Both the position numbers and the translations under genes were made by a program. Below, piece after piece: positions 25,488 to 33,604 of a DNA stretch of 64,000 bases. Position 1 is the first letter of the stretch. Each line of letters opens with the position of its first letter. The notes under the pieces are model-generated. The model ran no database searches. It was not told the DNA's origin and saw only the letters and a list, made by a program, of their open reading frames with translations. The stretch is from Hydrogenophaga taeniospiralis (lineage in GTDB: Bacteria > Pseudomonadota > Gammaproteobacteria > Burkholderiales > Burkholderiaceae_C), in the NCBI RefSeq assembly GCF_020510445.1, contig NZ_JAHBAG010000001.1, forward strand, positions 1,402,501 to 1,466,500. Reading direction: 5' to 3'.

Positions 25488-26441
25488 ATGAATTTTTCCA
25501 AACACGGCCCCGCTGGGCCCCAGGTGCTGATCAGCGAGGTCGGCCCGCGCGACGGTCTGCAGTCGGTCGGCGCCACCATGGCCACGGCCGACAAATGCCG
25601 CTGGATCGACGCGCTGGCCGCCGCCGGTCTGCGCGAGATCGAGGTCGGTTCTTTCGTGCCGGCCAAGCTGCTGCCCCAGATGGCCGACGTGGCCGAGGTG
25701 GTGCGCCACGCGCTCACCCTCACCGCCCGCTACCCCGGCCTCAGCGTGATGGCCCTGGTGCCCAACCGGCGCGGTGCCGAGGCGGCGCTGGCCTCGGGCG
25801 TGCACAAGCTCACCCTGCCGGTGTCGGCCAGCGAGGCGCATTCGCTGGCCAATGTGCGCAAGACGCGCGAACAGATGCTGGACGAGCTGCGCGAGGTGCT
25901 CGCGCTGCGGCGCGAGCGCGCGCCGGGCGTGGCGGTCGAGGTGGGGCTGTCCACCGCGTTCGGCTGCACGCTGCAGGGCGCGGTGGACGAAGACGACGTG
26001 ATCCGCCTGGCAGTGGCCTGCGCGCAGGCGGGCGTGGACGAGGTCGGCCTGTCCGACACCACGGGCATGGCCCACCCGGCCCAGGTGCGCCGCCTGTTCA
26101 CACGGCTGCGCGCCGAACTGGGCGGGCACGCCGGAGCGGCCCACATGCACAACACCCGTGGCCTGGGCCTGGCCAACTGCCTGGCCGCGTTCGACGTGGG
26201 CGTGCGCACCTTTGACGCCTCGCTCGGTGGCCTCGGCGGCTGCCCCTACGCCCCCGGCGCCTCGGGCAACGTGGTCACCGAAGACCTGGTGTTCATGTTC
26301 GAGGCCATGGGCTTGCGCACCGGCGTCGATCTGGAAAAGCTCATCGCCGCGCGCGCGCCGCTGCAGGCCGGCCTGCCCGGCGAGCCGGTCTACGGCATGA
26401 TCCCCGAGGCCGGCCTGCCCAAGGGCTGGCACGTCGCCTGA
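25488..26441 (+). CDS. Hydroxymethylglutaryl-CoA lyase family protein
   Basis: This 317-residue TIM-barrel lyase of the HMGL/DRE family has EVGPRDGLQ with R21 and D22, the metal-binding H219-M-H221 (AAHMHNTRG) and the C252 loop GLGGCPYAPGASGNV, which is the HMG-CoA lyase signature. It would cleave HMG-CoA to acetoacetate and acetyl-CoA, or a related 3-hydroxy-acyl-CoA such as citramalyl-CoA. The CoA-transferase gene follows 19 nt later, suggesting that a free acid is activated and then cleaved. An IclR-type regulator is divergent. Confidence 0.92.
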   Translation: MNFSKHGPAGPQVLISEVGPRDGLQSVGATMATADKCRWIDALAAAGLREIEVGSFVPAKLLPQMADVAEVVRHALTLTARYPGLSVMALVPNRRGAEAALASGVHKLTLPVSASEAHSLANVRKTREQMLDELREVLALRRERAPGVAVEVGLSTAFGCTLQGAVDEDDVIRLAVACAQAGVDEVGLSDTTGMAHPAQVRRLFTRLRAELGGHAGAAHMHNTRGLGLANCLAAFDVGVRTFDASLGGLGGCPYAPGASGNVVTEDLVFMFEAMGLRTGVDLEKLIAARAPLQAGLPGEPVYGMIPEAGLPKGWHVA

Positions 26442-26460
26442 AGCTTTCTGATTCAACCCC

Positions 26461-27666
26461 ATGCAAGACAACACCGCCACCACCGAGTTGCCCCGCCACC
26501 TCCCCTACGAAGGCATCCGCGTCGTTGAATTCACCCACATGGTGATGGGCCCCACCTGCGGCATGGTGCTGGCCGACCTGGGTGCCGAAGTCATCAAGGT
26601 GGAGCCGCCCGCGGGCGACAACACGCGCCGCCTGCTCGGCTCGGGCGCGGGCTTCTACCCGCTGTTCAACCGCAACAAGAAGAGCCTGGTGCTCGACCTG
26701 CAGTCGCCCGAGGGCAGGGAAGCCGCGCTCAGGCTCATCGCCACCGCCGACGTGGTGAGCGAGAACTTCAAGCCCGGCACCATGAAGAAGCTCGGGCTCG
26801 ACCACGAGAGCCTGAAGGCGCTCAACCCGCGCCTCATCTATGTGAGCCACAAAGGCTTCCTGCCCGGCCCCTACGACCACCGCACCGCGCTCGACGAGGT
26901 GGTGCAGATGATGGGCGGCCTGGCCTACATGACCGGGCGCCCCGGCGACCCGCTGCGCGCGGGCTCCAGCGTGAACGACATCATGGGCGGCCTGTTTGGC
27001 GCCATCGGCGTCATGGCCGCGCTCAGCGCGCGCGAGAAGACCGGTCGGGGCTGCGAGGTGCAGAGCGCGCTGTTCGAGAACAACGTGTTCCTGGTGGCGC
27101 AGCACATGATGCAGTACGCCGTGACCGGCCAGCCCGCCGCGCCCATGCCCGAGCGCATCTCGTCCTGGGGCATCTACGACGTGTTCAAGGTGCAGGGCGG
27201 CGAGCAGATCTTCCTGGCGGTGGTGAGCGACACGCAGTGGGCCATCTTCTGCGACGCCTTCGGCTACGCCGACCTGCGCGACGACCCGCGCCTGCAGACC
27301 AACAACCACCGCGTGCGCGAGCGCGACTGGCTGATTCCGCTGCTGCGCGAGCGCCTGGGTGCGCGGGCCGCGAGCGAGCTGGCCGAGGTGTTCGAGGCCC
27401 ATGGCCTGCCGTTCGCCCCCATCACACGGCCGCACGACCTGCTGGACGACCCCCACCTCAAGGCCACCGGCGGCCTGGCGCCCATCACCCTGACCGACGG
27501 TGCGGCCGCGGGCCGGCAGGCGCAGACCGTGCTGCTGCCGTTCACGCTCGACGGCGAGCGCCCCGGCGTGCGCATGAGCCCACCCCGGCTGGGCGAGCAC
27601 AACGAGGAACTGCTGCGGGCGCTGGGCTACGACACGCAGGCCATAGACCGTCTCAGCGGGCGCTGA
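26461..27666 (+). CDS. CaiB/BaiF (class III) CoA-transferase
   Basis: This 401-residue family III CoA-transferase forms interlocked dimers and moves CoA between organic acids. Features are the N-terminal GIRVVEFTHMVMGPTCGM, LADLGAEVIKVEPP, NRNKKSLVLDLQS and the catalytic aspartate D173 in SSVNDIMGGLFG. In an operon with an HMG-CoA-lyase-like enzyme it probably loads CoA onto a dicarboxylic hydroxy-acid (3-hydroxy-3-methylglutarate, citramalate or similar). The exact acid cannot be read from sequence. Confidence 0.92.
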   Translation: MQDNTATTELPRHLPYEGIRVVEFTHMVMGPTCGMVLADLGAEVIKVEPPAGDNTRRLLGSGAGFYPLFNRNKKSLVLDLQSPEGREAALRLIATADVVSENFKPGTMKKLGLDHESLKALNPRLIYVSHKGFLPGPYDHRTALDEVVQMMGGLAYMTGRPGDPLRAGSSVNDIMGGLFGAIGVMAALSAREKTGRGCEVQSALFENNVFLVAQHMMQYAVTGQPAAPMPERISSWGIYDVFKVQGGEQIFLAVVSDTQWAIFCDAFGYADLRDDPRLQTNNHRVRERDWLIPLLRERLGARAASELAEVFEAHGLPFAPITRPHDLLDDPHLKATGGLAPITLTDGAAAGRQAQTVLLPFTLDGERPGVRMSPPRLGEHNEELLRALGYDTQAIDRLSGR

Positions 27667-27764
27667 CGGGACGACCCGCCGGGCATAAACTGCGCGCTGG
27701 CGGGTGATCCGTGTGGACGCCCTGTGTGGTCTTTGTGACTTTGCATCTTTTCAAGGAGGTTGGT

Positions 27765-28148
27765 ATGACGGACTCTCAATCGCTGCGCTGGACCGCGGCA
27801 CTGCTGGTGTCTCTGACGGTGGCCGCTTGCGGCGGGAATGACGACGGCTACGGCGCGGTTGCGGTGAGCACGTCCACGAACCGGGTGGCCATTTCCTCCG
27901 GGGAACTGACCCAGTCGGTCGCCAACGACGAGGCGCGCGACGAGTGCGACGCGAACGACTGCACGGTGGTGCTGCAGTTCGAGGACTGTGGGGCCGCGTC
28001 CGCCGGCACCATCGGCCAGACCCTGGTGATCGCGGCGGCGGCCGGCGGCTCGGCGTTCGACGCCCAGACGGCGGCCAACAACGCGTGCACCGCCCAGGGT
28101 GCGGTGGGCTGTGGCGAGATCCCCAATCTGCCGGCGCAGTGCAACTGA
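27765..28148 (+). CDS. Putative lipoprotein with a cysteine-rich, DUF4189-like domain
   Basis: This 127-residue protein has a lipoprotein signal (lipobox VAAC, lipidated C22) followed by a Gly/Asp spacer. The C-terminal half, with ANDEARDECDANDCTVVLQF, FEDCGAASAG and NNACTAQGAVGCGE, has the paired-cysteine pattern of DUF4189-type domains, which occur in small secreted proteins of unknown role. An excellent AAGGAGGT lies 7 nt before the ATG. It is probably monocistronic, with a LysR regulator downstream. Confidence 0.75.
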   Translation: MTDSQSLRWTAALLVSLTVAACGGNDDGYGAVAVSTSTNRVAISSGELTQSVANDEARDECDANDCTVVLQFEDCGAASAGTIGQTLVIAAAAGGSAFDAQTAANNACTAQGAVGCGEIPNLPAQCN

Positions 28149-28219
28149 ACGGTTGAGCGGATACGGCGGCGTGGCCGCCAATGTTGCGAATTTGGTAAAA
28201 AATGAACCAGGGGTGGCCG

Positions 28220-28248
28220 TTGATTACCCCGCTTTGATGCGGTAATCT
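28220..28248 (+). promoter_or_regulatory. Promoter and embedded operator of the LysR gene
   Basis: TTGATT (28220-28225), a 17-bp spacer and TAATCT (28243-28248) form a sigma-70-like promoter. The 7-bp inverted arms GATTACC (28222-28228) and GGTAATC (28241-28247) span both hexamers, a good site for autorepression. The ATG at 28257 is only 8 nt after the -10, implying a leaderless or near-leaderless mRNA. Confidence 0.45.
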
Positions 28249-28256
28249 GGCCCCCC

Positions 28257-29189
28257 ATGGACAAGCTCAAGCAGCTCGAAACCTTTGTGGCCGTGGCCAC
28301 GCGCGGCAGCCTCACCGCCGCGGCCAAGGCCGAGGGGGTCGCGCCGGCCATCATCGGCCGCCGGCTCGACGGGCTGGAGTCCCGTCTCGGCGTCAAGCTC
28401 ATGGTGCGCACCACGCGCCGCATCACGCTCACGCACGAAGGCAGCGCCTTTCTGGAAGACTGCCAGCGCCTGCTGACCGACCTGGCCAATGCCGAAGCCA
28501 GTGTCAGCGCCGGCGGCGTCAAGGCCAGTGGGCATTTGCGCCTCACCGCGCCGGCCGGCTTCGGCCGCCGCCACGTGGCGCCGCTGGTGCCCCGCTTTCG
28601 AGAGCTGCACCCCGAGGTGACGATCTCGCTCAACCTGAGCGACCGCGTGGTGGACGTGGCCGGCGAGGCCTACGACTGCGCGGTGCGCGTGGGCGATCTG
28701 GCCGACTCTTCCCTGGTGAGCGTGCGCCTGGCCGACAACCGCCGCCTGTGCGTGGCCACGCCGAGATACCTGCAGCAGCACGGCCGCCCCGCGAACCCGG
28801 CCGATCTGGTGCGCTTTGACTGCCTCACGCTGTCCTCCGACGCGTCCCAGACGCGGGGCTGGGCATTTTCCGTGCCGGCGGCCGGCGGCGAGGGCGCCGA
28901 GATCGTGCACCTGCGCCCGGGCGGCCCGCTCGATTGTTCGGACGGGCAGGTGCTGCACGAGTGGTGTCTGGCGGGCTACGGCATCGCTTGGCGCAGCGCC
29001 TGGGAGGTCGAGGCCGACATCGCGGCCGGGCGGCTGCAGAGCGTGCTCGACGAATTCGCCGCCCCGCCCAATGGCATCTTTGCCCTGTTTCCACAGCGCA
29101 AACACCTGGCGTTGCGCGTGCGGCTGTGGATCGACTTCCTCAAGCACCACTACAGCCAGCCCGATTTCTGGTCGGCAGGACGCGCCTGA
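28257..29189 (+). CDS. LysR-family transcriptional regulator
   Basis: This 310-residue protein has an N-terminal HTH (LETFVAVATRGSLTAAAK through RRLDGLESRLGVKLMVRTTR) and a CrgA-like effector domain (LRLTAPAGFGRRHVAPLVPRF, YDCAVRVGDLADSSLVSVRLA). An unusual feature is an atypical recognition-helix region, VAPAIIGRRLDGLE, in place of the usual SQ-x-S motif. Neighbours are a lipoprotein upstream and a secreted protease downstream, neither an obvious metabolic target. It may be self-regulated through the palindrome in its promoter. Confidence 0.92.
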   Translation: MDKLKQLETFVAVATRGSLTAAAKAEGVAPAIIGRRLDGLESRLGVKLMVRTTRRITLTHEGSAFLEDCQRLLTDLANAEASVSAGGVKASGHLRLTAPAGFGRRHVAPLVPRFRELHPEVTISLNLSDRVVDVAGEAYDCAVRVGDLADSSLVSVRLADNRRLCVATPRYLQQHGRPANPADLVRFDCLTLSSDASQTRGWAFSVPAAGGEGAEIVHLRPGGPLDCSDGQVLHEWCLAGYGIAWRSAWEVEADIAAGRLQSVLDEFAAPPNGIFALFPQRKHLALRVRLWIDFLKHHYSQPDFWSAGRA

Positions 29190-29277
29190 ATTGGCGCTAC
29201 AGTGATGCCCGGGCGCAAGCCCTCCGCGATGTGCGGAATCTGTTGAAAACCACCCACCAATGGAAAGAGGGAGCGAT

Positions 29278-30054
29278 ATGCGGCGATGGATTCAAGGTCT
29301 GGGGATGGCGCTGGCGCTGTTGCTGGCCGGCTGCGGCGGCGGCGATGGCGCATCGGTCGCCGAAACGCAATGTGGCAGCCTGGGCCTGTCGCCCAAGGTC
29401 CTCAATGGCACCAACTGCGCCACGCCCGAGCTCTCGCCCGTGGTGCTGCTGTACGTGGTGAATTCCGCGGGTGCGGTGTCCGCCTGCTCCGGCACCATGA
29501 TCAGCAGCGACAAGATCCTCACCGCCGCCCATTGCGTACGCGGCAGCGTGCGCAGGGTGGTGACGCCGGTCTGGCGCGCCGACGGCAGCGCGGGCGAGAT
29601 GAACGCCAGCCGCTGGGTGGCCCACCCGGGGTTCCAGTGGACGGCTGAGGGGTTTGTGAACGACGTGGCGGTGGTGTTCCTGCCCGCGGCGCTGCCCAAC
29701 CCCACCATGCCGCTGCTGGTGAGCCAGCCGGCTGCGGTTGGGCAGTCGGTGTTCGTGGCGGGCTGGGGTGGTCCCGGGTTCCAGCTGGCCGTCGGCACGG
29801 TCACCCTTGAAATGGTCAAGACGGCGCAGCTGGGACACCATTACACGGGCGGCGCCGGCAGCAACACCTGCGGCGGCGATTCCGGTGGCCCCATGTACCG
29901 CCAGACCGGTGCGGGCAATGGCCTGATCGGCATCACCTCGTTTGGCACGGCCACCAGTTGTGGCGCTGACGATTATTCGTACTACACCAACCTGCAGAGC
30001 CCGGCGGTGCAGAGCTTCATCCGGGCCCAGGTGCCTGAGGCGGCCACGATCTAA
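29278..30054 (+). CDS. Trypsin-like serine protease, lipoprotein
   Basis: This 258-residue chymotrypsin-fold (S1) protease has a lipoprotein signal with lipobox LAGC (C19). The catalytic triad is complete: H85 (TAAHC), D129 (VNDVAVV) and S202 (CGGDSGGP). Cysteine pairs flank the His and Ser as in secreted trypsins. The start at 29278 is chosen because GAGGGAG precedes it; an in-frame ATG at 29260 lacks a ribosome site. It overlaps the convergent davA stop by 4 nt. The substrate is unknown. Confidence 0.9.
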   Translation: MRRWIQGLGMALALLLAGCGGGDGASVAETQCGSLGLSPKVLNGTNCATPELSPVVLLYVVNSAGAVSACSGTMISSDKILTAAHCVRGSVRRVVTPVWRADGSAGEMNASRWVAHPGFQWTAEGFVNDVAVVFLPAALPNPTMPLLVSQPAAVGQSVFVAGWGGPGFQLAVGTVTLEMVKTAQLGHHYTGGAGSNTCGGDSGGPMYRQTGAGNGLIGITSFGTATSCGADDYSYYTNLQSPAVQSFIRAQVPEAATI

Positions 30055-30875
30055 ACAGGGGTCGACGGGGTTCCGATGAGTGGGCCGTACAGCCCGCTGC
30101 GCCGGCTCTCCAGATAGCTGTGCCCGCGAGCTGTGGCCAGAGCGCTCGGGTCCAGCGTCACCCACAACAGTTCCTCGCCGCGCCCGGCGCGCGCCAGCAC
30201 CGCGCCCGTGGCGTCGGCCACGGTGCTCAGGCCACCATAGGCGGTGTCGTTTTCCTGGCCACAGGCGTTGGCGTAGGCCACGAACACCCGGTTTTCGCAG
30301 GCCCGCGCGGGCACCAGCAGCTGGGGTACCTCGTCGAACGCCGCCATGTTGGCCGTGGGCACCAGCACCGCGTCCACCCCTTGAAGCGCCAGCAGGCGCA
30401 CGGTCTCGGGAAACTCCACGTCGTAGCAGATCAGCAGGCCCAGGCGCCAGCCGCGCCATACGAACACCTGCGAGGCCGTCTCGCCCGCGCTGAACTGCGC
30501 GCGGTCCATGGCGCCGTAGAGGTGGGTCTTGCGGTAGCGGGCCTGCGACCGGCCGTCGGGGCCGATGGCCTGCACGGCGTTGAAGGGTGGGCCCAGCGGG
30601 TTGTGTTCGGGGTAGCCGTAGACGATGGCGAGGCCGTGGCGCTGCGCGATGACGGCCACGGCCTGCGCCAGCGCGCCATCGGCCGGCTCGGCCAGATCCC
30701 GCACGCGCTCGGCGCCGATGGCGTAACCGGTGAGACCCATCTCGGGACACAGCAGCAGCTGCGCGCCTTGCGCGCGGGCCCGGGCGGCCGCGTCGTCGAG
30801 CCGCTGCAGCGCCTCGGCTGGGGTGGCGGCGTAAGGGGTTTGCCAGAGGGCGAGGGTGAGCGGTTCGGTGTTCAT
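30051..30875 (-). CDS. davA: 5-aminovaleramidase (carbon-nitrogen hydrolase)
   Basis: This 274-residue nitrilase-superfamily amidase has the Glu-Lys-Cys triad E45 (CPEMGLTGY), K116 (RYRKTHLYG) and C150 (LLICYDVEFPE). Sequence style and position directly downstream of davB (26-nt gap) match Pseudomonas putida DavA, which hydrolyses 5-aminovaleramide to 5-aminovalerate. The start at 30875 has GGAGG-like sequence just upstream on the minus strand. With davB it completes the first two steps of lysine breakdown by the aminovalerate route; davT and davD are not in the window. Confidence 0.88.
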   Translation of the reverse strand: MNTEPLTLALWQTPYAATPAEALQRLDDAAARARAQGAQLLLCPEMGLTGYAIGAERVRDLAEPADGALAQAVAVIAQRHGLAIVYGYPEHNPLGPPFNAVQAIGPDGRSQARYRKTHLYGAMDRAQFSAGETASQVFVWRGWRLGLLICYDVEFPETVRLLALQGVDAVLVPTANMAAFDEVPQLLVPARACENRVFVAYANACGQENDTAYGGLSTVADATGAVLARAGRGEELLWVTLDPSALATARGHSYLESRRSGLYGPLIGTPSTPV

Positions 30876-30879
30876 GGAG

Positions 30880-30901
30880 GTGCGCGGCGGGGGTGTTTCA
30901 T
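30880..30901 (-). repeat. Remnant of REP module 1 between davB and davA
   Basis: On the minus strand AACACCCCCGCCGCGC follows the davB stop directly, identical to the start of REP copies F and G. The rest of the element is missing. It fills nearly the whole intergenic gap. Confidence 0.6.
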
Positions 30902-32575
30902 CTACTCCGGCAAGGCCATCGGGCCGATCTGCGCGAACACATCGCCCGGCCCCGGGTTCGCGGCGTGGCACCGTCCGCCCAGGTGGCGCACGATGCCCCA
31001 GACCGCGTTCAGCGAGGTCTGTACCGCACCCTCGACCCAGGCCGGCGTCCACGACACGTCGTCGCCGGCGATGAAGATGCCGCGCTCGGCCTCGGGAAAG
31101 GCGTCTTGCATGAAGTGGCTGTACATGCGGTGGTTGTAGCGGTAGTGGCCGGGCAGGGCGCCCTTGAAGGCGCCGAGGAAATGCGGGTCGGCTTCCCACG
31201 ACACGCTGATCGGGTCGCCCACGATGTGGCTGGCGATGTCCACGTCGGGGTAGATCTTCTGCAGCGCCGAAAGTGCGAGCTGCACGCGCTTGTGCGTGTC
31301 GTGCGGCAGCATCTTGAGCGCGTCGCCCATCCAGGCGTAACTCAAGCAGATCACGCCCGGCTGGTCCGGCCCGTTGTCGAACAGGTAGGTGCCGCGCGTG
31401 AGGCGGTCGGTGAGCGTCATGCCCAGCGTGGGCCAGCCGTTGGCCTTCAGGTCGTTCCAGAACGGGCGGTCCACCATGACGAAGGTCTTGCTCGACTGCA
31501 TGTAGCGCGTGCGGTCCAGCGCCATCCAGTGCTTCTGCGAAAACAGCGTCTCTTCCACCGCGATCTGCGTGGTCAGCAGCCAGCTCTGGCAGGTGGTGAG
31601 CGCGGCCGGGTAGTGGCGCGTGTTGCCCCAGGTGTCGGTCAGCGCGAGCTGGCCGTCGGGCGCGCGCGCGATGGCCGTCACGCCCGGGCGCGGCGCGCCG
31701 TGGTGCAGGCCGGCCAGCGTGGTGCCCGCCGGCCAGTGGCGCAGCTCGTGCGCGGCGGGCGCGTGGTGCCACAGGCCCACGGGCACCTGCTGGGCGCCGC
31801 CCACGATCAGGTGCTGGTTTTCGTCGCAGCCCGTGAGCACCACACGCAGGATCTCCAGCATGGAGTTGGGGAAGTCCGAGTCCCAGCCGCCGGTGCCGAA
31901 GCCCACCTGGCCAAACACCTCGCGGTGGCGGAACGAGAGCGCGGCAAAGGCGGGGGACTGCGCCACGAAGTCGTAAAAGGTGCGGTCGTCCCACAGCGGC
32001 ACCAGGCGGTCCCACAGGGCTTTGAGGCGCGGCACGTCGCGCTCGCGCAGCGCCTGCTGCAGGCCGCTGAAGCCGGCGCCGTCTTCCAGCGCGCTGGCCC
32101 AGGCTTCGGCCACCTCGGCAAACAGCGGCGGCAGATCGGCCAGGTCGCGCGCCCAGTGGGTCTGGCCTTCGAGGTCGATCACGGTGCAGCCCGCGGCGGG
32201 CGTGAGCGGGTTGGGGAAGGGCCGGGTCCGCAGGCCGAGCCGGTTCACGTAATGGAAAAACGCCGTGCTCGACGCCGGAAAGCGCATGCCGCCGAGCTCG
32301 GCCACCACGCCCTGGCCGCCCTCAAACGGCTGCGAGCGCAGCCGCCCGCCCATGCGCGAAGCCTCGTAGACCACCGGCTTCAAGCCCAGTTTCATCAGCT
32401 CGTAGGCCGCCACCATGCCGGCCATGCCCGCGCCCACGATGGCGACCTCGCTGCCCAGCCGCTCCGGCGGCAGCTCGCCCAGCCCCTGCGGGTGGGTGAT
32501 CCAGTCGTCAAAGGCGAATGGGAAGTCCGGGCCGAAGATGGTGACGGGGGCGGTGGCGGGGCGGGTGGTGTTCAT
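30902..32575 (-). CDS. davB: L-lysine 2-monooxygenase
   Basis: This 557-residue FAD enzyme of the flavin amine oxidase family converts L-lysine and O2 to 5-aminovaleramide, CO2 and water. The N-terminal TIFGPDFPFAFDDW, the dinucleotide fold VAIVGAGMAGMVAAYEL, VVYEASRMGGRLRSQ, FGQVGFGTGGWDSDFPNSML and the C-terminal AGDDVSWTPAWVEGAVQTSL closely follow remembered P. putida DavB. The length (about 560) also agrees. Tryptophan 2-monooxygenase (IaaM) is a relative and less likely. It lies in an operon after the LysE-type exporter and before davA. Confidence 0.9.
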   Translation of the reverse strand: MNTTRPATAPVTIFGPDFPFAFDDWITHPQGLGELPPERLGSEVAIVGAGMAGMVAAYELMKLGLKPVVYEASRMGGRLRSQPFEGGQGVVAELGGMRFPASSTAFFHYVNRLGLRTRPFPNPLTPAAGCTVIDLEGQTHWARDLADLPPLFAEVAEAWASALEDGAGFSGLQQALRERDVPRLKALWDRLVPLWDDRTFYDFVAQSPAFAALSFRHREVFGQVGFGTGGWDSDFPNSMLEILRVVLTGCDENQHLIVGGAQQVPVGLWHHAPAAHELRHWPAGTTLAGLHHGAPRPGVTAIARAPDGQLALTDTWGNTRHYPAALTTCQSWLLTTQIAVEETLFSQKHWMALDRTRYMQSSKTFVMVDRPFWNDLKANGWPTLGMTLTDRLTRGTYLFDNGPDQPGVICLSYAWMGDALKMLPHDTHKRVQLALSALQKIYPDVDIASHIVGDPISVSWEADPHFLGAFKGALPGHYRYNHRMYSHFMQDAFPEAERGIFIAGDDVSWTPAWVEGAVQTSLNAVWGIVRHLGGRCHAANPGPGDVFAQIGPMALPE

Positions 32576-32658
32576 GGGGCGCAATCTGGAGAGGGGAGGT
32601 GCCGCGTTGATCCGGTTCAGGTGTGTGTGTGGCGACGGCCAGAAGGTCGGCGCGGGGG

Positions 32659-33339
32659 TTAGGTCAGGCTCATCATGAGCCAGCCCGCCGTGCCCCACAT
32701 CATGAGCGCGACCAGGCCGTCGAGCGCGCGCCAGACCCGCAGCGAGTTGAGCCGGCGGCCGAGCCAGAACGCGGCCGCGCCCAGCGCGAAGAACCACACC
32801 ACCGAGCCCGCCGCAGCGCCCAAGCCGAACACGGCGCTGCGCTGGCCATAGGCCAGGGAGGCCGAGCCGATCAACACGGCGGTGTCGAGCCAGGCGTGCG
32901 GGTTGAGCCAGGAAAAAGCCAGGGCCGACAGCACCGCCCGGCTGCGCGAGACCGGCTTCGCCACCGGGCCGGCGGCCTCAGTGGGCGCGTCGCCCATGGC
33001 GCCGGGCAGCGCGCCGGGGCGCAGAAAACGCTGGAACGCCTGCCAGCCGTACACCGAGAGGAACAGCATGCCGGCCCCCACCAGGGCGCCCTGCAGTTTG
33101 TCGGACAGGCCCCCGAGCTGGGCCAGACCGAGCACCCCCAGCGAGATCAGCACCACGTCGGACAGCGCGCACACCGCCACGGTAAGCCACAGGTGCTGGC
33201 GCTGCAGGCCCATGCGCAGCACATGGGCGTTTTGCGGGCCGATCGCCATGATCAGCGACATACTCAGCACCATGCCGGCGGTGAAGGCGGGCGAGAGAAA
33301 AGCGGGCAGGGGCGGCAGTGTGAAGGCCAGGGCGGACAT
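32659..33339 (-). CDS. LysE/ArgO-type basic amino acid exporter
   Basis: This 226-residue inner-membrane protein has six hydrophobic segments. The conserved MAIGPQNAHVLRMGL, CALSDVVLISLGVLG and FSWLNPHAWLDTAVLIG blocks define the LysE/ArgO branch, which exports L-lysine and L-arginine. It is the first gene of the lysE-davB-davA unit (84-nt gap to davB). Upstream lie several AT-rich inverted repeats, one closely resembling the sequence before argP at 48782. This suggests ArgP-type control, as known for argO/lysE in other bacteria. Confidence 0.9.
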   Translation of the reverse strand: MSALAFTLPPLPAFLSPAFTAGMVLSMSLIMAIGPQNAHVLRMGLQRQHLWLTVAVCALSDVVLISLGVLGLAQLGGLSDKLQGALVGAGMLFLSVYGWQAFQRFLRPGALPGAMGDAPTEAAGPVAKPVSRSRAVLSALAFSWLNPHAWLDTAVLIGSASLAYGQRSAVFGLGAAAGSVVWFFALGAAAFWLGRRLNSLRVWRALDGLVALMMWGTAGWLMMSLT

Positions 33340-33422
33340 GGTGGGTTCCTCGCAAGCGGGTTCGGTTCGGGCGTTGGCCCGGGTGTGTGACGCGAACCGA
33401 GTGTGCTTGAACCGCGCTTGAA

Positions 33423-33468
33423 GTTAATGGGTATTAACCAAAACTGAGTTTGGTTTAATTTTTATTAA
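33423..33468. promoter_or_regulatory. Operator-like AT-rich region upstream of lysE-davBA
   Basis: GTTAAT-GGGT-ATTAAC (33423-33438) and AACCAAA-N6-TTTGGTT (33436-33455) are overlapping perfect inverted repeats. TTTGGTTTAATTTTTATTAA (33449-33468) nearly repeats the sequence in front of argP. It lies 84-129 nt upstream of the lysE start, in a genome where such AT-rich runs are rare. Confidence 0.6.
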
Positions 33469-33532
33469 CTTAATGAGGTCAGCAGTACAGGGGAGAACCT
33501 CTCCGGAGCGCCGCACCCCAACCGAGAACGCG

Positions 33533-33604
33533 GCGGAACTGGCTTCGCCAGGCCGCACGCGTTGCCCCCTTTCAGGGGGTCGCGCGCAGCGCGGCGGGGG
33601 TGTT
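33533..33604 (-). repeat. REP-like three-hairpin element, copy F
   Basis: Minus orientation, starting directly after the stop of the AraC-type gene (33605). It contains module 1 (CGCCGCGCTGCGCGCG), module 2 (CCCCCTGAAAGGGGG) and module 3 (CCTGGCGAAGCCAG), the last with compensating changes that keep the stem. Confidence 0.8.

Noticed and set aside
30902..32575. Tryptophan 2-monooxygenase (auxin pathway) assignment
   Set aside because: The family is related and the adjacent amidase would fit, but the N-terminal TIFGPDFPFAFDDW block, the LysE neighbour and the overall sequence match lysine 2-monooxygenase better.
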